Shown piece after piece: positions 30,566 through 38,551 of a DNA stretch of 38,551 nucleotides (the first letter of the stretch is position 1; each line of letters starts with the position of its first letter). Where the stretch lies: contig LWDJ01000009.1 in the NCBI GenBank assembly GCA_002083435.1, positions 1-38,551 of the forward strand, given 5' to 3'. A program made the position numbers and the translations under genes. The notes below the pieces were generated by a model, which worked only from the letters and a program-made list of their open reading frames with translations, did not search any database and was not told where the DNA came from. Source of the DNA: Proteobacteria bacterium SG_bin6. GTDB taxonomy: Bacteria > Pseudomonadota > Alphaproteobacteria > Sphingomonadales > Sphingomonadaceae.

Positions 30566-33319
30566 ATGAAACTGGGCGGGCTTCGCGCCGGAGTGGCCGG
30601 CAAGGCGGTGGCAATGTTCCTGAGCTGCGCGGCGGCGCCGGCCTGGGCACAGGCGCCGGGCAACGCGCCCGATCAGGCGGCTGGCAGCGCCGCGGGCGAC
30701 GGGGCGGCCCCCGATGTCGTCGTCACCGGCTCGCGCATCCCGCGCACCGGCCTCACCTCGACCAGCGCGATCGCCTCCACCACGCAGGAAGACATCAAGC
30801 TGCAATCGGCACTTACGGTCGAGGATTTCTCGATCCGCTTGCCGCAGCTCGCGGGCGGCGTGCGCCAAGCGTCGCAGGGAAGCGACGCGTTCGGCGCGCA
30901 GGTGCTGGACCTGCGCAACTTCGGCCAGAGCCGCTCGCTGGTCCTGATCGACGGCAGCCGCGCGGTGCCGTTCAGCTTCCGCAATTCGGTCGACATCAAC
31001 GCCATCCCCGCCTCGCTCTTGAAGCGCGTGGATGTGCTCACGGGTGGCGCGGCGGCGGTCTACGGCGCCGATGCGGTGGCGGGCGTCGTCAACTTCATCC
31101 TCAACGATGATTTCAAGGGTCTGACCGCCTCCGTCACCGGCCGTTTCTCGGAGCGGGGCGGGCAGCAATATGGCGGATCGGTGATGTTCGGCACCGATTT
31201 CGCCGACAAGCGCGGCCATCTGGTGATCGCCGCCGACTATACCAAGCGCGAGCAGGTGCGCGTCGCCGACCGCGATTGGGCGACGACGCCCAACCTCACC
31301 ATCCCCAGCATCGGCGGCGTGTTCACCGATATCGCGAGCGGCCGCCGCTTCGGCTTCACCGATGCCGGCCAGTTCACCACCACGCCGGCCGCGACCTCGA
31401 ACATCAGCGGCACCTATCCCATCATCGTGCCGCTCGAGCGCTATAACTTCGCGGCGATCGCGCATTACGAGATCACCCCCGCGATCGAGATCTACGGCCG
31501 GGCGATGTATACCAATGTCCGCAGCCAGGAATCGGGCACACCGGGTCCGAACCCGCCGGCGATCAACCAGACGGTGTCGATCGCGCAGAACAATGCGTTC
31601 CTGACCGACCAGATCCGTAGCCAGCTGACTTTCGTCAACGGTGCCGCGCAAGTGGGCGTGGTGCGCTCGCTCGCCGAGCTTGGGTTGATCACCTACAATA
31701 CCGAACGCAACACCGCCCAGTTCCAGCTCGGCCTGCGCGGCGGCGTGACCGACAACATCAAGTGGAACGTCTATGGCCAATATGGCCGCTCGACCGAATT
31801 GTCGCCGATCACCGGCGATGGCCTGGTCACCAACCCGGCGGGGCAGAACAACTTCGCCTCGGTCGTCAACCGGGAGAATATCTTCGGGCCGAACCAGCCC
31901 GGGCTCGCCGCCGCGCTCGGCACGACGATCAACGGCTTCAACCGCCAGCGCGACCAGCTTGTCGTGCTCGGCACGCTAAGCGGTACCACCGCCGACTTCT
32001 TCAGCCTGCCCGCCGGCCCGATCGGCTTCGCCGCCGGTGTCGAATATCGGCGCGAGACCGGGCGGATCATCCAGGATACCGCGCTGCTCACCGGCAACAC
32101 CTTCCGCCAAGGGACTCAGGCCGGGTTCGACAGCAGCTTCGACGTGCGTGAATTCTATGGCGAATTGCTGATCCCGGTGATCCACGACACATTCCTGATC
32201 AAGCAGCTCGACATTGGCGGCGCCTATCGCACCTCCAGCTATGACCGCTTCGGCACGCGCGACACGTGGAAGGCGGAGGCGAACTGGGCGGTCAATTCCG
32301 ACCTTCGGATGCGCGGGACGATCCAGCGGGTGATCCGCACCCCCAATTTCGGCGAGTTCGCCGCCGCCACCTCGTCGCTGCCGTTCAGCAGCCTGATCAC
32401 CGTGCCACGGTTGACACCGCGCTATGGTGGCGACCCGTGCGTGCTCGGCACCGGCAATGCCGATCAGTGCCGCCGCTTCAATGCCCCGGCGGTGGGATCG
32501 GCCAATTCGTTCGATCCCGCTTACCTGCAGGGCGGCTATTTCTTCGGCGGCAACCCCAATATCCAGCCCGAATTTGGCATGACCTATACCGGCGGCGTGG
32601 TGTTCACGCCGCGCTTCCTGCCGCGACTGTCGATCACGGTCGATTTCTACGAGCTAGATCTGCGCGGCGCGATCGGGGTGATCCAGCCGATCAATTCGAT
32701 CACCAGCTGCTACATCACCGATCCGCGTCCCGATAACCCCTTGTGCGGGCTGGTGACGCGCGCGGCCAACGGGCGCTTCCAGGATGCGTTCGTCAACAAC
32801 CAGAATCTCGGCCGGATCGACCAGCAGGGCATCGACATCGCCGCCAACTATACGCTCCAGGCGCCGTGGCTGCCCGGCCGGGGGCTGCGCTTCTCCTACC
32901 AGGCCAACATCGTCACCAGCTATGTGATCCAGTCGAACCCCACGGTGGCGCCCATCCAGTGCAAGGGCACCTATGGCGCGACCTGTTCGAGCGACGCGAC
33001 GACCCTGGTGCAGCCGGATTATCGTCACGATGCCTCGGTCACCTGGGATTTCGCCAAGGGCCAGGTGCAGTTCAACTGGCAGCGCATCGGCGAGGTGCGC
33101 AACAGCGCCCCGAACCAGACCGGCATCCTGCCCGCCCAGGACATTTTCGACCTGAGCGGGTCGTACAAGCTCACCAACTGGCTGACGATGAGCGGCGGCA
33201 TCTACAATCTGTTCGACAAGAGCCCGCCGTTCGTCGCGGGCGGTGTGTTCAACACCTTCCCCGATACCTATGAGGTGCTGGGACGCACCTATGGCTTGTC
33301 GCTGACGACGCGCTTCTGA
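30566..33319 (+). CDS. TonB-dependent outer-membrane receptor
   Basis: ATG 30566 has a very strong GGAGGAGGGG site and starts a signal peptide (about 1-28, ending PAWAQ). The mature protein has a plug domain (RIPRTGLTSTSAIASTTQEDI, QVLDLRNFGQSRSLVLIDGSR, RVDVLTGGAAAVYGADAVAGVVNFIL) and a beta-barrel ending in GLSLTTRF, with the terminal Phe needed for outer-membrane insertion. At 917 residues it is of ordinary size. Set between anmK and a sodium symporter, it most likely imports GlcNAc- or MurNAc-containing sugars or muropeptides by TonB energy. No SusD-like partner is seen. Confidence 0.93.
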   Translation: MKLGGLRAGVAGKAVAMFLSCAAAPAWAQAPGNAPDQAAGSAAGDGAAPDVVVTGSRIPRTGLTSTSAIASTTQEDIKLQSALTVEDFSIRLPQLAGGVRQASQGSDAFGAQVLDLRNFGQSRSLVLIDGSRAVPFSFRNSVDINAIPASLLKRVDVLTGGAAAVYGADAVAGVVNFILNDDFKGLTASVTGRFSERGGQQYGGSVMFGTDFADKRGHLVIAADYTKREQVRVADRDWATTPNLTIPSIGGVFTDIASGRRFGFTDAGQFTTTPAATSNISGTYPIIVPLERYNFAAIAHYEITPAIEIYGRAMYTNVRSQESGTPGPNPPAINQTVSIAQNNAFLTDQIRSQLTFVNGAAQVGVVRSLAELGLITYNTERNTAQFQLGLRGGVTDNIKWNVYGQYGRSTELSPITGDGLVTNPAGQNNFASVVNRENIFGPNQPGLAAALGTTINGFNRQRDQLVVLGTLSGTTADFFSLPAGPIGFAAGVEYRRETGRIIQDTALLTGNTFRQGTQAGFDSSFDVREFYGELLIPVIHDTFLIKQLDIGGAYRTSSYDRFGTRDTWKAEANWAVNSDLRMRGTIQRVIRTPNFGEFAAATSSLPFSSLITVPRLTPRYGGDPCVLGTGNADQCRRFNAPAVGSANSFDPAYLQGGYFFGGNPNIQPEFGMTYTGGVVFTPRFLPRLSITVDFYELDLRGAIGVIQPINSITSCYITDPRPDNPLCGLVTRAANGRFQDAFVNNQNLGRIDQQGIDIAANYTLQAPWLPGRGLRFSYQANIVTSYVIQSNPTVAPIQCKGTYGATCSSDATTLVQPDYRHDASVTWDFAKGQVQFNWQRIGEVRNSAPNQTGILPAQDIFDLSGSYKLTNWLTMSGGIYNLFDKSPPFVAGGVFNTFPDTYEVLGRTYGLSLTTRF

Positions 33320-34881
33320 TGTTCGCCGCCGCCGACTGGATGGTGATCGCGGCCTATCTGCTGGTCGTGATCGCCGGCGGCTGGTGGTTCATGCCGCGCC
33401 ATACCGAGACATCGCGCGATTACTTCCTGGCCGGCGGCACGGTGCCGGCCTGGCTCGCGGCGGTATCGGTGCTGTCGGCAACGCAATCGGCGGCGACGTT
33501 CCTGGGTGGGCCGGATTACGGCTATCGCGGCGACTATACCTATGTCGCGAGCAATCTGGGCGGGCTCGTCGGCGCGTTGTTCGTTGCCCGGGTGCTGATC
33601 CCGCGCTTCTACGCGCTGGAAGCGACGACCGTTTACGAGTTGCTGACCCAGCGCTTCAGCGCGCGGGCGACGCGCTGGGCGGGGGGCATGTTCCTGCTCG
33701 GGCGTGTGCTGGCGGGCGGGGCGCGGGTCTATCTTGCGGCGATCGCGCTGGCGATGGTGGTGAGCGGGCGGGTCGATACCGCGGGCATCGTCTTCGCCTC
33801 GGGGGCGCTGCTGCTGGTCAGCTTCCTGTTCACTTTCGTCGGCGGCCTGAAATCGGTGCTGTGGAACGATCTGGTGCAGTTCGTGATCTACCTGGGCGCG
33901 GCGATCGGCGTGCTGGTGTTTCTGCGCCTGTCGATCCCGGCGAGCGATGCCCAACTGATCGCCGGGCTTACCCATGCGCCCGGCGGCGTCGACAAGCTGC
34001 GGCTGATCGATCTGTCGCTCGATCCCGCCAAGCCCTTCACCTTGCTCGCGATCATGACCGGGGTAGCGCTGCTTTACATCGGCAATGCCGGGCTCGACCA
34101 GGATACCACCCAGCGACTGCTCGCCTGTCCCGACGCGAAGACCGGCGCGCGCGGCCTGTACCTGTCGGTGTTGGCGACGGTGCCGGTGGTGACGATCTTC
34201 GTGACGATCGGGGTGCTGCTCTATGTCTTCTACCAGCGGCCCGATCTGATGGGCGGGCAGGTGCCGCAGGTGGCGCAGCAATTCGCGGGGCAGAAGATCA
34301 ACATCTTCATGCACTTCATCCTAACCGAGGTGCCGCCGGGACTGCGCGGGCTGGTGACGGTGGGGGTGACGGCGGCGGCGGTCGCGACAACCAATTCGGC
34401 ACTGAACGCCATGTCGTCGGTACTGGTCCAGGACTTTTACCGCCCCTGGCGGGAAGCACGCGGCGGGGCGGGCGAGCGCCATTATGTGATCGCCGGTCGG
34501 CTCGGCATGGGCGGGGTCGGCGTCGCCATGTTCGCGATGGCCGTGCTGTCTTATTATTGGCAGCAGACGAGTGATATGCCGCTACTCGAATTCGCGCTGC
34601 AGGTGATGGTGTTCGCTTATGCCGGGCTGTTGGGCGTCTATTTCACGGCGCTGTTCACCGATCGCGGCACGAGCGGATCGGTGATCGCGGCGCTCCTTGC
34701 CGGGTTTGTCGCGGTGCTGCTGTTGCAGCCGGCGATCGCGCGCGTGATCGGCTTGCCGCCCGTGCTGGCGGCCCTTTCCTTTCCCTATCAGCTCTGTCTC
34801 GGCACCCTTGTCGCGATGATCGTGTGCGCCGTGCCCTCTGGCAAGGCGGCGCGCGCGCAGCCGGCGATGGCCCGGGCATAG
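33319..34881 (+). CDS. sodium:solute symporter (SSS/SLC5 family)
   Basis: The 520-residue inner-membrane protein has about thirteen spans, with SSS traits such as TETSRDYFLAGGTVPAWLAAVSVLSATQSAATFLGGPDYGYRGDYTY and GNAGLDQDTTQRLLACPDAKTGARGLYLSV; TTNSALNAMSSVLVQDFYRPW is typical of sugar-type members. Its ATG shares one base with the receptor stop (TGATG). It is the only inner-membrane importer candidate in the cluster, so MurNAc, anhydroMurNAc or GlcNAc are the likely cargo. A PTS (MurP) is absent, which agrees with cytoplasmic kinases doing the phosphorylation. Confidence 0.92.
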   Translation: MFAAADWMVIAAYLLVVIAGGWWFMPRHTETSRDYFLAGGTVPAWLAAVSVLSATQSAATFLGGPDYGYRGDYTYVASNLGGLVGALFVARVLIPRFYALEATTVYELLTQRFSARATRWAGGMFLLGRVLAGGARVYLAAIALAMVVSGRVDTAGIVFASGALLLVSFLFTFVGGLKSVLWNDLVQFVIYLGAAIGVLVFLRLSIPASDAQLIAGLTHAPGGVDKLRLIDLSLDPAKPFTLLAIMTGVALLYIGNAGLDQDTTQRLLACPDAKTGARGLYLSVLATVPVVTIFVTIGVLLYVFYQRPDLMGGQVPQVAQQFAGQKINIFMHFILTEVPPGLRGLVTVGVTAAAVATTNSALNAMSSVLVQDFYRPWREARGGAGERHYVIAGRLGMGGVGVAMFAMAVLSYYWQQTSDMPLLEFALQVMVFAYAGLLGVYFTALFTDRGTSGSVIAALLAGFVAVLLLQPAIARVIGLPPVLAALSFPYQLCLGTLVAMIVCAVPSGKAARAQPAMARA

Positions 34882-34897
34882 CCCTGAAAGGTTGGTG

Positions 34898-35800
34898 ATG
34901 CGTACCGAAGCCGTTGACCCAAGGTTCGTCGAGATCGACGCCTGGCCGACCGAAACCGCGATCGAGGCGATGCTGGAAGGCCAGCTCGCCGCGATCGCCG
35001 CCGTGCAGCCCGCGGTGCCCGCGATCGCCGCCGCCGCCGATGCCGCGGCGCTTCGGCTGCGGCCCGATGGCCGACTGGTCTATGCCGGCGCCGGCACCTC
35101 GGGACGGCTCGCGGTGCAGGACGGGATCGAGCTTGGACCGACCTATGGCTGGCCCGCTGAACGACTGGTGCTGATGCTCGCGGGCGGCAACGACGCGCTG
35201 TTGCACAGCGCGGAAGGGGCGGAGGACGACGCGGCGGCGGCTCAAAGCGCGGTGGCAGCGGCCGGGCTTGGCACGCGCGACGTGCTGATTGCGGTCGCGG
35301 CGAGCGGGCGCACGCCCTATACGCTGGCGGCGGTTCAGGCGGCCCGGGCGGCCGGGGCGCTCACCATCGCCATCGCCAACAACCCCGACACCCCGCTGCT
35401 CGCCGCCGCCGATCACGCGCTGCTGGCGGCGACCGGTAGCGAAATCGTCGCCGGATCGACCCGGATGAAAGCGGGCACCGCGCAAAAGGCGATGCTCAAC
35501 CTGCTGTCGACCGCGATCATGCTGCGCTCGGGGCTCGTTTATCGCGGGCTGATGGTGCGGATGCGCGTCGCCAACGACAAGCTGCTCGATCGCGGGCGGC
35601 GGATCGTGCGCGATGTGACCGGCGTGGACGCGGCATGCGCCGCCCAAGCGCTGGAGGCGGCGGGGCGCCAGATCGCGCCCGCCATCCTCATCGCCGCTGG
35701 CGCCCCGCCCGAGCGTGCCACCGCGCTGCTGCGCGCGGCTGATGACGATCTGGGCCGCGCGCTCGCGATGCTGGAGCGATCGGAGGCGAGCGATGCGTGA
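34898..35800 (+). CDS. murQ: N-acetylmuramic acid 6-phosphate etherase
   Basis: MurQ splits the lactyl ether of MurNAc-6-P into GlcNAc-6-P and D-lactate in the cytoplasm. The 300-residue protein has the SIS fold with GAGTSGRLAVQDGIELGPTYGWP (64-86); E78 corresponds to the first catalytic Glu, and the second lies in HSAEGAEDD (103-111). GSEIVAGSTRMKAGTAQKAMLNLLSTAIM is a further signature. ATG 34898 is preferred, with AAGG seven bases before it, over the TTG and GTG just upstream. The stop lies eight bases inside the GntR gene. Confidence 0.96.
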   Translation: MRTEAVDPRFVEIDAWPTETAIEAMLEGQLAAIAAVQPAVPAIAAAADAAALRLRPDGRLVYAGAGTSGRLAVQDGIELGPTYGWPAERLVLMLAGGNDALLHSAEGAEDDAAAAQSAVAAAGLGTRDVLIAVAASGRTPYTLAAVQAARAAGALTIAIANNPDTPLLAAADHALLAATGSEIVAGSTRMKAGTAQKAMLNLLSTAIMLRSGLVYRGLMVRMRVANDKLLDRGRRIVRDVTGVDAACAAQALEAAGRQIAPAILIAAGAPPERATALLRAADDDLGRALAMLERSEASDA

Positions 35801-36527
35801 CAAGCTGAGCGTCAGCAAGGACGATGCGACCCCGCTCTACCTGCAATTCGCCCGAAACCTGCGCGATCACATCGCGCGGGGCGAAATTCATCCCGGCAGC
35901 GCGCTCCCATCGGAACGCGATCTGAGCGAGATGACCGGCATGTCGCGCGTTACCGTGCGCAAGGGCATCGAACAGCTGATCGAGGAAGGGTTGCTGTTCC
36001 GCAAGCAAGGCTCGGGCACCTTCGTGCGCCGGATCGAGGCGCCCAATTCGGCGCTGAGCGGGTTCAGCGACGATGCCCGCCGGCGCGGCGAGCAACCGGG
36101 CGTGATCTGGATGATCAAGGCCTATGCCAACCCGACCGAAGAGGAGGCGGGGGCGCTCGGCATCGTGCCCTCCGCGCAGGTCGTGCGGCTGGGCCGCGTC
36201 CGCCTGTCGGGCGGGGAGCCGCTGGCGATCGAACATGCGGTCGTGCCCGCGGAGTTCCTGCCCGATTTGGATCGCCTGGGGGATTCGCTTTACGCCGCGC
36301 TCCAGGAAAATGGCGCGCGGCCGGTTTCGGGCCGGCAGAAGATTCGCGCTTCGCTCGCGACGCCAACCGAGGCGGCGATATTGTGCATCGAAGAAAAGGC
36401 CGAAATCCTGCGGATCGAACGCCTTACCCGCCTTGCCAATGGCCGCGCGGTGGAATTCACGCGCTCGGCCTATCGTGGCGACCGCTATGATTTCGTCTCC
36501 GAGCTCAACGGGCCGGACGGGCATTGA
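35793..36527 (+). CDS. GntR/HutC-family regulator with UTRA domain (NagQ/NagR-like)
   Basis: The 244-residue protein has a GntR winged helix (about 12-78: PLYLQFARNLRDHIARGEIHPGSALPSERDLSEMTGMSRVTVRKGIEQLIEEGLLFRKQGSGTFV) and a UTRA effector domain (about 95-240). UTRA regulators of this kind sense amino-sugar phosphates such as GlcNAc-6-P or GlcN-6-P. ATG 35793 has GGAGGCGAGCG before it and overlaps murQ by eight bases. It probably controls this cluster through the TGGTAT sites at 27854, 30497 and 37595. Confidence 0.9.
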   Translation: MRDKLSVSKDDATPLYLQFARNLRDHIARGEIHPGSALPSERDLSEMTGMSRVTVRKGIEQLIEEGLLFRKQGSGTFVRRIEAPNSALSGFSDDARRRGEQPGVIWMIKAYANPTEEEAGALGIVPSAQVVRLGRVRLSGGEPLAIEHAVVPAEFLPDLDRLGDSLYAALQENGARPVSGRQKIRASLATPTEAAILCIEEKAEILRIERLTRLANGRAVEFTRSAYRGDRYDFVSELNGPDGH

Positions 36528-37582
36528 TCGCGCGGCACCGGGCGGCGGGCAGCGGGCGCGACGTCGCGCTTGATGCGGCGCGCGGATTCGCGGTGGCCGG
36601 CATGATCCTGGTCAACCTCCAGCCGCATGAGGAGATCGCCTATCGCCAGCTCGTCCATGCCGGGTGGACGGGGGTGCATTTCGCCGATCTGGTGTTTCCG
36701 ATGTTCCTGGTAATCGTCGGCTGCACGCTGGCCATAACCTGCCGCCGGGGCGCGTCGATCGGGCCGGCGGTGCGGCGGGCGGTGGTGCTGATCGCCATCG
36801 GGGTGGCGCTGGGCTGGTTGCTGCGGCCGAGTCTTGATCCGCACGCGTTGCGCTTGCCAGGCGTGCTGCAACGCATCGGAATCGTCTATCTGGTCGCATT
36901 CATGATCTGCCGGCAAAGCTCGGGCGCGCTTGCGCCGGCGGTGGCGGCGGCGGTGTTGCTCGTCGCTCACCAGTCCTTGCTGTTCACGCCGGACCCGTTG
37001 GGCGCGACCGGAATCGGGCCGGGAGAGGGCCTTGCCGGCTGGCTCGACCGCCAGCTGCCCGGGCGGCTCCATCGCCCGGGCTGGGATCCGGAAGGGGTGC
37101 TCTCGACGCTTTCGGCGACCGGCAGCGCCTTGATCGGCCTGTCCGTCTATCGGTGGAGCCGCCAGGGCAGCCGTGCCTTGCGCCTGGCACTGGCCGGCCT
37201 CGCGTTGATCGCGCTGCACATCCCCGCCGCCGCGCTCGCGCCGCTCGGCAAGCCGCTCTGGACGCCCGGTTTCGCGCTGCTGACCGGAGGGATCACCCTG
37301 CTGGTGCTCGCCGCGGGGCAGCTGATGCCACCTCGGGCGCTGGCGCTATTCGCCTGGCTCGGCCGCGTCGCGTTGACGCTGTTTGTCGTTCATATGCTGC
37401 TGATCGCGCTGTTGCTGCGCACGATCGGGGGCGACACGCTGTGGCATCACACGCTCGCCGCCGCTCTGCGCTTGCCGGTGCCGCCGGCGCTCGCCGCCTT
37501 GCTGGCGGCGCTGGCGTTGGGCGGCATCGCCACCATGCTCACCCGCCTGCTCGAGCGCCGCGGCTGGCTGATCCGCGCCTAG
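36524..37582 (+). CDS. nagX: NagX-type membrane protein (HGSNAT/COG4299-like acyltransferase fold)
   Basis: The 352-residue protein has about ten membrane spans and the opening RDVALDAARGFAVAGMILVNL with HFADLVFPMFLVIVGCTLA and PGVLQRIGIVYLVAFM, as in bacterial relatives of heparan-alpha-glucosaminide N-acetyltransferase. Members occur in GlcNAc clusters under the name NagX, role unproven: inner-membrane passage or acetylation of amino sugars have been proposed. The start is TTG 36524, interlocked with the GntR stop (TTGA); no ATG or GTG fits without cutting span 1. Confidence 0.82.
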   Translation: MIARHRAAGSGRDVALDAARGFAVAGMILVNLQPHEEIAYRQLVHAGWTGVHFADLVFPMFLVIVGCTLAITCRRGASIGPAVRRAVVLIAIGVALGWLLRPSLDPHALRLPGVLQRIGIVYLVAFMICRQSSGALAPAVAAAVLLVAHQSLLFTPDPLGATGIGPGEGLAGWLDRQLPGRLHRPGWDPEGVLSTLSATGSALIGLSVYRWSRQGSRALRLALAGLALIALHIPAAALAPLGKPLWTPGFALLTGGITLLVLAAGQLMPPRALALFAWLGRVALTLFVVHMLLIALLLRTIGGDTLWHHTLAAALRLPVPPALAALLAALALGGIATMLTRLLERRGWLIRA

Positions 37583-37594
37583 CCGATGCTCGAC

Positions 37595-37612
37595 ATACCA
37601 CAAGCTTACCAG
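37595..37612. promoter_or_regulatory. putative GntR (NagQ-type) operator before the BadF kinase gene
   Basis: On the minus strand TGGTAT (37600-37595) and TGGTAA (37612-37607) are repeated 12 bases apart, in the 57-base gap between nagX and the kinase gene. This weaker version of the motif at 27879 and 30518 suggests that the kinase has its own controlled promoter. Confidence 0.4.
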
Positions 37613-37639
37613 TTATAGTCCAGCCATTGGGAGGCGCGC

Positions 37640-38509
37640 ATGGCTTATTTCCTGGGGATCGATGCCGGGGGCAGCCATTGCCGCAGCCGCCTGATCGACG
37701 CGCAAGGCAAGATCGTGGGAACAGGTACTACCGGCCCCGCCAACGCGCGGGTTGGCATGGCGACCCTGCGCGCCACCCTTGGCGAGGCGATCGACCAAGC
37801 TGTGCGCGCGGCGGGGCTCGACGCGACAGCCCTCGCCGGGACACGCGCGGGAATGGGCATCGCGGGTATTTCCCGCCCCGGCATCATCGATCAACTCGCC
37901 GAACTCGATTTCGGCTTCGCCAGTGTCCGATATGAAACCGACGCGGTGATCGCCAATCTGGGCGCACATCGCGGCGCGGATGGCGCGATCCTGATCATCG
38001 GCACCGGGTCCATCGCCCAGATTCAGCATGAAGGGCGCAATTTCGCGATCGGCGGTTATGGCTTTCCGATTTCCGACGAGGGCAGTGGCGCCGCGCTGGG
38101 GCTGAGCGCGATGCGCCATGCGCTGCGCGCGCTCGACGGGCGGACCAAGCCTACACCGCTCAGCAGCGCGGTAACGGCCCGGTTCGGACACGAAACCGCG
38201 CGCGCCGTCGCCTGGATGGATCAGGCCAGCCCACGCGATTATGCGAGCTTCGCCCCGCTGGTGATGGACTATGCCGAGGCGAATGATGAGATCGCCCGCT
38301 CGATCGTCGAGGACGCGGCGCAGCATATCGAGCGCTTCATCGAGACGATCTTCGATCGCGGCGCGCCGCGCTGCGCACTGGCGGGTGGCCTCGCCCGCCG
38401 GATGCGCTCCTGGCTACGCGCACGCACCGTCGACCGGCTCTGTTCGCCCCTCGGTGATCCTCTAGACGGCGCGCTATACTTGGCAGGTTATCGCGAGGCA
38501 CCCCTTTGA
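37640..38509 (+). CDS. BadF/BadG/BcrA/BcrD-type sugar kinase, predicted GlcNAc or MurNAc kinase
   Basis: The 289-residue protein has the ASKHA fold of N-acetylglucosamine kinases of the BadF group: FLGIDAGGSHCRSRLID (phosphate 1), AILIIGTGSIAQI (phosphate 2, with the IGTGS typical of this group), IGGYGFPISDEGSGAALG and CALAGGLARRM (adenosine site). It would phosphorylate free GlcNAc, or MurNAc as the related clostridial MurK does, feeding NagA or MurQ. GGGAGG stands five to six bases before the ATG. The last 42 bases of the window after its stop hold nothing recognisable. Confidence 0.88.
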   Translation: MAYFLGIDAGGSHCRSRLIDAQGKIVGTGTTGPANARVGMATLRATLGEAIDQAVRAAGLDATALAGTRAGMGIAGISRPGIIDQLAELDFGFASVRYETDAVIANLGAHRGADGAILIIGTGSIAQIQHEGRNFAIGGYGFPISDEGSGAALGLSAMRHALRALDGRTKPTPLSSAVTARFGHETARAVAWMDQASPRDYASFAPLVMDYAEANDEIARSIVEDAAQHIERFIETIFDRGAPRCALAGGLARRMRSWLRARTVDRLCSPLGDPLDGALYLAGYREAPL

Positions 38510-38551
38510 CGACCTGCCGTGACGTGATGGGGTGGACGGCCCCCGCACCCA

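Noticed and set aside
27921..31780. Long minus-strand frames opposite anmK, the lactate dehydrogenase and the receptor
   Set aside because: They follow codon-position GC bias of the real genes on the other strand and have no ribosome sites or domains.
24565..38509. Whole amino-sugar locus as a horizontally acquired island
   Set aside because: No integrase, tRNA, direct repeats or change in base composition is visible at either edge, and the gene style matches the rest of the window.

Overview
This is a GC-rich, tightly packed chromosomal segment. It looks like an alphaproteobacterium of the Sphingomonadales, judged from protein style only: a TonB-dependent receptor next to sugar catabolism, a FixLJ/FNR set, a CTTGAC-N17-TATGTG promoter and many ATGA/GTGA/TGATG gene overlaps. 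No rRNA, tRNA, CRISPR array, insertion sequence or phage gene is visible.

Layout. 1-508: truncated carboxymuconolactone-decarboxylase-like gene (-). 614-2634: recF, then a TetR regulator and a small membrane protein that converge, with a palindrome before the membrane gene. 2700-7143 (-): DUF2231 membrane protein, PQQ-type sugar dehydrogenase lipoprotein, and phosphoenolpyruvate carboxylase. 7240-11806: oxygen-sensing block with a heme-PAS FixL-type kinase, FixJ, a lone receiver, a four-cysteine FNR, a tandem universal stress protein, and an FNR box shared with a 36-residue membrane microprotein. 12024-14149: two exact GTAACC-N16-CGAA elements (ECF sigma type), one before an orphan, degenerate ABC ATPase and one before a thioredoxin/CcdA pair. 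14234-16981: rmuC converging on rplJ-rplL, which have their own promoter and long leader. 17039-19331: Na+/H+ antiporter, a frameshifted TetR gene and a divergent VOC gene. 19332-21029: non-coding stretch, then two translationally coupled P460-type cytochromes. 21303-24511: an AceE-like thiamine-diphosphate enzyme and an EamA transporter.

24565-38509 is a dedicated amino-sugar locus. On the minus strand, NagB-II-type deaminase, NagA and a leaderless GH84 glycosidase form one overlapping operon. Divergent from it run anmK, a D-lactate dehydrogenase, a TonB-dependent receptor, a sodium:solute symporter, murQ, a GntR/UTRA regulator, nagX, and, behind its own putative operator, a BadF-family kinase. 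Together they encode a complete route: uptake of (anhydro-)MurNAc/GlcNAc, phosphorylation, ether cleavage to GlcNAc-6-P plus D-lactate, oxidation of the D-lactate, deacetylation and deamination to fructose-6-P. TGGTAT-type half-sites recur before the three transcription units and probably bind the local GntR protein.

The points most worth a second look are the self-contained MurNAc/D-lactate cluster with its GH84 member, the paired ECF-type promoters, the degenerate ABC ATPase, and the FNR-box microprotein.
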